From Candidatus Uabimicrobium amorphum (GTDB taxonomy: Bacteria > Planctomycetota > Uabimicrobiia > Uabimicrobiales > Uabimicrobiaceae), in NCBI RefSeq assembly GCF_009002475.1, contig NZ_AP019860.1:1550001-1614000 (forward strand): a stretch of DNA of 64,000 bases, given 5' to 3'. Made by a program: the position numbers and the translations under genes. The notes beneath the pieces were generated by a model that did no database searches, was not told the DNA's origin, and saw nothing but the letters and a program-made list of their open reading frames with translations. Below, piece after piece: positions 61,964-64,000 of this stretch; position 1 is the first letter of the stretch, and every line of letters starts with the position of its first letter.

Positions 61964-63637
61964 ATGAGTGCTCCCGATCAAAGAATACGCATGTTCTCCA
62001 AAGAACAATTGCAAAGCCAACTATGTACTGCAGAAAAGCCCTCTACAGAAGAGCCGTCTTCATATGAGACGGTCTATCATGGTGAAAAAACTCTGCGCCA
62101 AATACTTCGCGATGATTATGACTTTACCAAGGAAGAGTTTTTAAAAGTAGACGATAAAACTTCTATTTTTAAAAACTATGTCATCGTGGGTAAAATAGGT
62201 GTAGGTCGCTTTGGAGTCGTATACAAAGCAAAACAAAAAAATATGGGCAACCGCCTTGTCGCCATAAAATTACTACAGCCAAGGTCAGAAAAACATATCG
62301 AGCTCTTCCAACGCCAAGTGAAAGCCTTGGGTCAATTGCAACACCCAAACATCATTACCGCTATTGAATCTGGACAAATTCTCGATATTTACTATCTTGT
62401 TATGGAATATTTCCATGGCACACAGTTAGATCAATATGTACGAGGAAACGGGCCTTTAACCGAAGAAAGTACTCTGAAAATAGCCGAAGATTTGGCATCG
62501 GCATTAAAACATATTTGGTCAAAAAATTTAGTACATCGCGATATTTCTCCGCAAAATATTATGATTGGTGATCACAAAGTAAAACTTTGTGATTTTAACT
62601 TAATTCGTGCGGTAGAATCTAACAAGGGACATACCTATGGTATCGAGGTACGCTCCTATGACTATTGCGCCCCGGAACTAACTGAAAAAGGTAAACTCAG
62701 TTTTACATGCGATTGCTTTTCTCTCGGTGCAGTGCTCTATTTCTGCATGAGTAGTTATTCTCCATTTGAAAACACCAATCGCCAAGATTTCAAACAACGA
62801 ATTCCACATCCATTAAAGAAAATAGCTCCACAAACCCCGCGTAGTTTAGAGAAATTTATCTATCGCCTCCTGGCTAAAAATCCAGAAGATAGATGCTCGG
62901 AACCGCAGGAGTTGTTTCGCGATGTAGAACGTCTCGTAAGACAAAACCGCAAAAGCTCTTTGATAAAAACTCTCATCCCTGTTGCAATCGCGGTAGTGCT
63001 TGCGATTTACTTACTCATTCCCCAAGTGAGAAATTACGTTAAGCACGAAATATTTGCCATCGCTAAACAAAATAATTTAGGCGAAGAAATATACAACAAG
63101 CGTGCACAATGCGTGGTGATGATAAAAGCCGATGTACTTCTGGGTAGTGGTGTGATTGTTCGCCACAAACAACAGAATTTAATCGTAACCAACGCACATG
63201 TAGTTAAAAACCAAGAGTTGGTCATTGTCACCTTAAGAAATAAAAAATCGTATCGGTTACGTGTGGTAGACCGCTACGAAGACGAAGAAATAGACATTGC
63301 CTTCATTGAATTTCCGCACGCGATACATCCAAACTATATCATGCCAATGGGGGAAAAAGTAAAAGTAGGACAAACCGTATATGCCATTGGTCATCCACGT
63401 GGTTATAAGTGGTCCTTAACCAGTGGAACGGTGAGTGCGATTCGCGGAGACAATATACAAACGGACACTCCGATAAACCCTGGAAATTCCGGCGGACCAT
63501 TGTTGAATGCTGAAGGGATCATGATCGGTATGAATACCTACGTGGTGGGAAAAGCGAACAGCATAGGTTTTGCCGTATCGACAAAAAGAATACGTGAATG
63601 TTTGTTACTTTCGGAAGAACGCGATCGTTTACACTAG
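61964..63637 (+). CDS. Ser/Thr kinase-TM-HtrA-like serine protease fusion
   Basis: This is a 557-residue fusion. The kinase-like domain (about 70-325) has GVGRFGVVYK, VAIKLL and HRDISPQN (191-193), but the DFG reads DFN (210-212) and the APE region is CAPEL. A membrane helix (about 332-352) is followed by a trypsin-like protease domain: H412 in TNAHVV, D444 in EEIDIAFIE, S509 in PGNSGGPL. There is no PDZ domain. The kinase half would be cytoplasmic and the protease half periplasmic. The triad is complete; kinase activity is uncertain because Asn replaces Gly. The adjacent barrel protein is an obvious candidate target. Confidence 0.88.
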   Translation: MSAPDQRIRMFSKEQLQSQLCTAEKPSTEEPSSYETVYHGEKTLRQILRDDYDFTKEEFLKVDDKTSIFKNYVIVGKIGVGRFGVVYKAKQKNMGNRLVAIKLLQPRSEKHIELFQRQVKALGQLQHPNIITAIESGQILDIYYLVMEYFHGTQLDQYVRGNGPLTEESTLKIAEDLASALKHIWSKNLVHRDISPQNIMIGDHKVKLCDFNLIRAVESNKGHTYGIEVRSYDYCAPELTEKGKLSFTCDCFSLGAVLYFCMSSYSPFENTNRQDFKQRIPHPLKKIAPQTPRSLEKFIYRLLAKNPEDRCSEPQELFRDVERLVRQNRKSSLIKTLIPVAIAVVLAIYLLIPQVRNYVKHEIFAIAKQNNLGEEIYNKRAQCVVMIKADVLLGSGVIVRHKQQNLIVTNAHVVKNQELVIVTLRNKKSYRLRVVDRYEDEEIDIAFIEFPHAIHPNYIMPMGEKVKVGQTVYAIGHPRGYKWSLTSGTVSAIRGDNIQTDTPINPGNSGGPLLNAEGIMIGMNTYVVGKANSIGFAVSTKRIRECLLLSEERDRLH

Positions 63638-63647
63638 CGGAAATACT

Positions 63648-64000
63648 ATGGCCAAACAACTACGCATCTATCATTATCCGCATCCTGTTTTAAAACAGCA
63701 AGCACAACCAGTATCTAACATCGCTGATAAACAAATACAAACATTCATTGACGATTTGGCGCATACTTGTGAACTCGCCAAAGGTATGGGGATTGCGGCA
63801 CCTCAAGTAGGGTACTCGCTGCGCATCTTTATTTTGATGTCTCACCCCAATCCACGTTATCCTTACGCCCCTGTCATGCCGACAACAGCAGTCATAAATC
63901 CTGAAATTATCGAGTATGGCTCACAACAAATAAGCGATTGGGAAGGTTGCTTGAGCATACCTGATAAGCGCGGACAAGTGCCGCGTAGCGAAACAATCTA
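63648..64000 (+). CDS. def: peptide deformylase (partial, runs off the window)
   Basis: ATG 63648 opens a frame still open at the window end (117 codons visible). Motif 1 GMGIAAPQVG and motif 2 EGCLSIP (zinc Cys) are present; motif 3 (HExxH) should lie beyond the end. The enzyme removes formyl groups from new proteins' N-termini. It lies ten bases after the kinase-protease gene, apparently in the same operon. Confidence 0.93.
   Translation, partial: MAKQLRIYHYPHPVLKQQAQPVSNIADKQIQTFIDDLAHTCELAKGMGIAAPQVGYSLRIFILMSHPNPRYPYAPVMPTTAVINPEIIEYGSQQISDWEGCLSIPDKRGQVPRSETI

Overview
The window comes from an AT-rich Gram-negative bacterium that looks like a planctomycete of the type that carries very many Hanks-type Ser/Thr kinases (Candidatus Uabimicrobium is a plausible relative). 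This is an inference from gene content. The window holds seven kinases with varied sensor regions, a Glu/Asp-repeat beta-barrel protein, many signal-peptide proteins of unknown family, SIR2, TPR, HEAT and LRR proteins, and a DUSP23-like phosphatase. No rRNA, tRNA or CRISPR array was recognised.

Layout. 1-5,700: the tail of an unknown gene, a GNAT-like protein, a secreted M28 peptidase, a sodium:solute symporter and two secreted unknowns. 5,715-10,920: a SIR2-TPR protein, a membrane kinase and a nitroreductase. 10,921-11,269: a patch of short repeats. 11,270-15,784 (minus): kinase, secreted unknown and two alpha/beta hydrolases, one carrying an 11-residue helical repeat. 16,006-21,920 (plus operon): PatB-like aminotransferase, zinc-ribbon kinase with propeller-like sensor, RmlD-like reductase and RluA-type pseudouridine synthase. 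22,090-29,363: amine oxidase, SAP protein, HEAT protein and a large coiled-coil kinase.

29,499-34,013 is an accessory island. A tight minus-strand operon holds a 49-aa helical ORF, an orphan HsdS-like protein, a FabL-like SDR lacking the usual catalytic Tyr, and half a sirtuin. Beside it lie a 179-bp tandem duplication containing the start of a transposase gene and a REP-associated Y1 transposase (RAYT) bracketed by two related repeat families. A molybdopterin oxidoreductase gene is cut short exactly at one repeat. 38,440-40,500 is an apparently intact IS605-type element (tnpA, tnpB, probable omega RNA).

35,409-38,401: lipoprotein, thioredoxin-fold protein and HAD phosphatase. 40,816-51,941: ABC exporter, dehalogenase-like hydrolase, LRR protein, fusA with a structured leader, then thrS (no TGS domain), kinase, lipoprotein and membrane protein on the minus strand. 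52,497-58,203 is an operon of an acyl-CoA ligase, moaC, moaD, moaE and an AddB-like protein with decayed catalytic motifs.

The best candidate for an undescribed system is the operon from about 58,361 to the window end: DUSP23-like phosphatase, zinc-ribbon kinase, acidic-repeat beta-barrel protein, kinase-membrane segment-HtrA-like protease fusion with a DFN in place of DFG, and peptide deformylase. It would put a kinase, a phosphatase, an outer-membrane protein and a membrane-tethered protease under common control.
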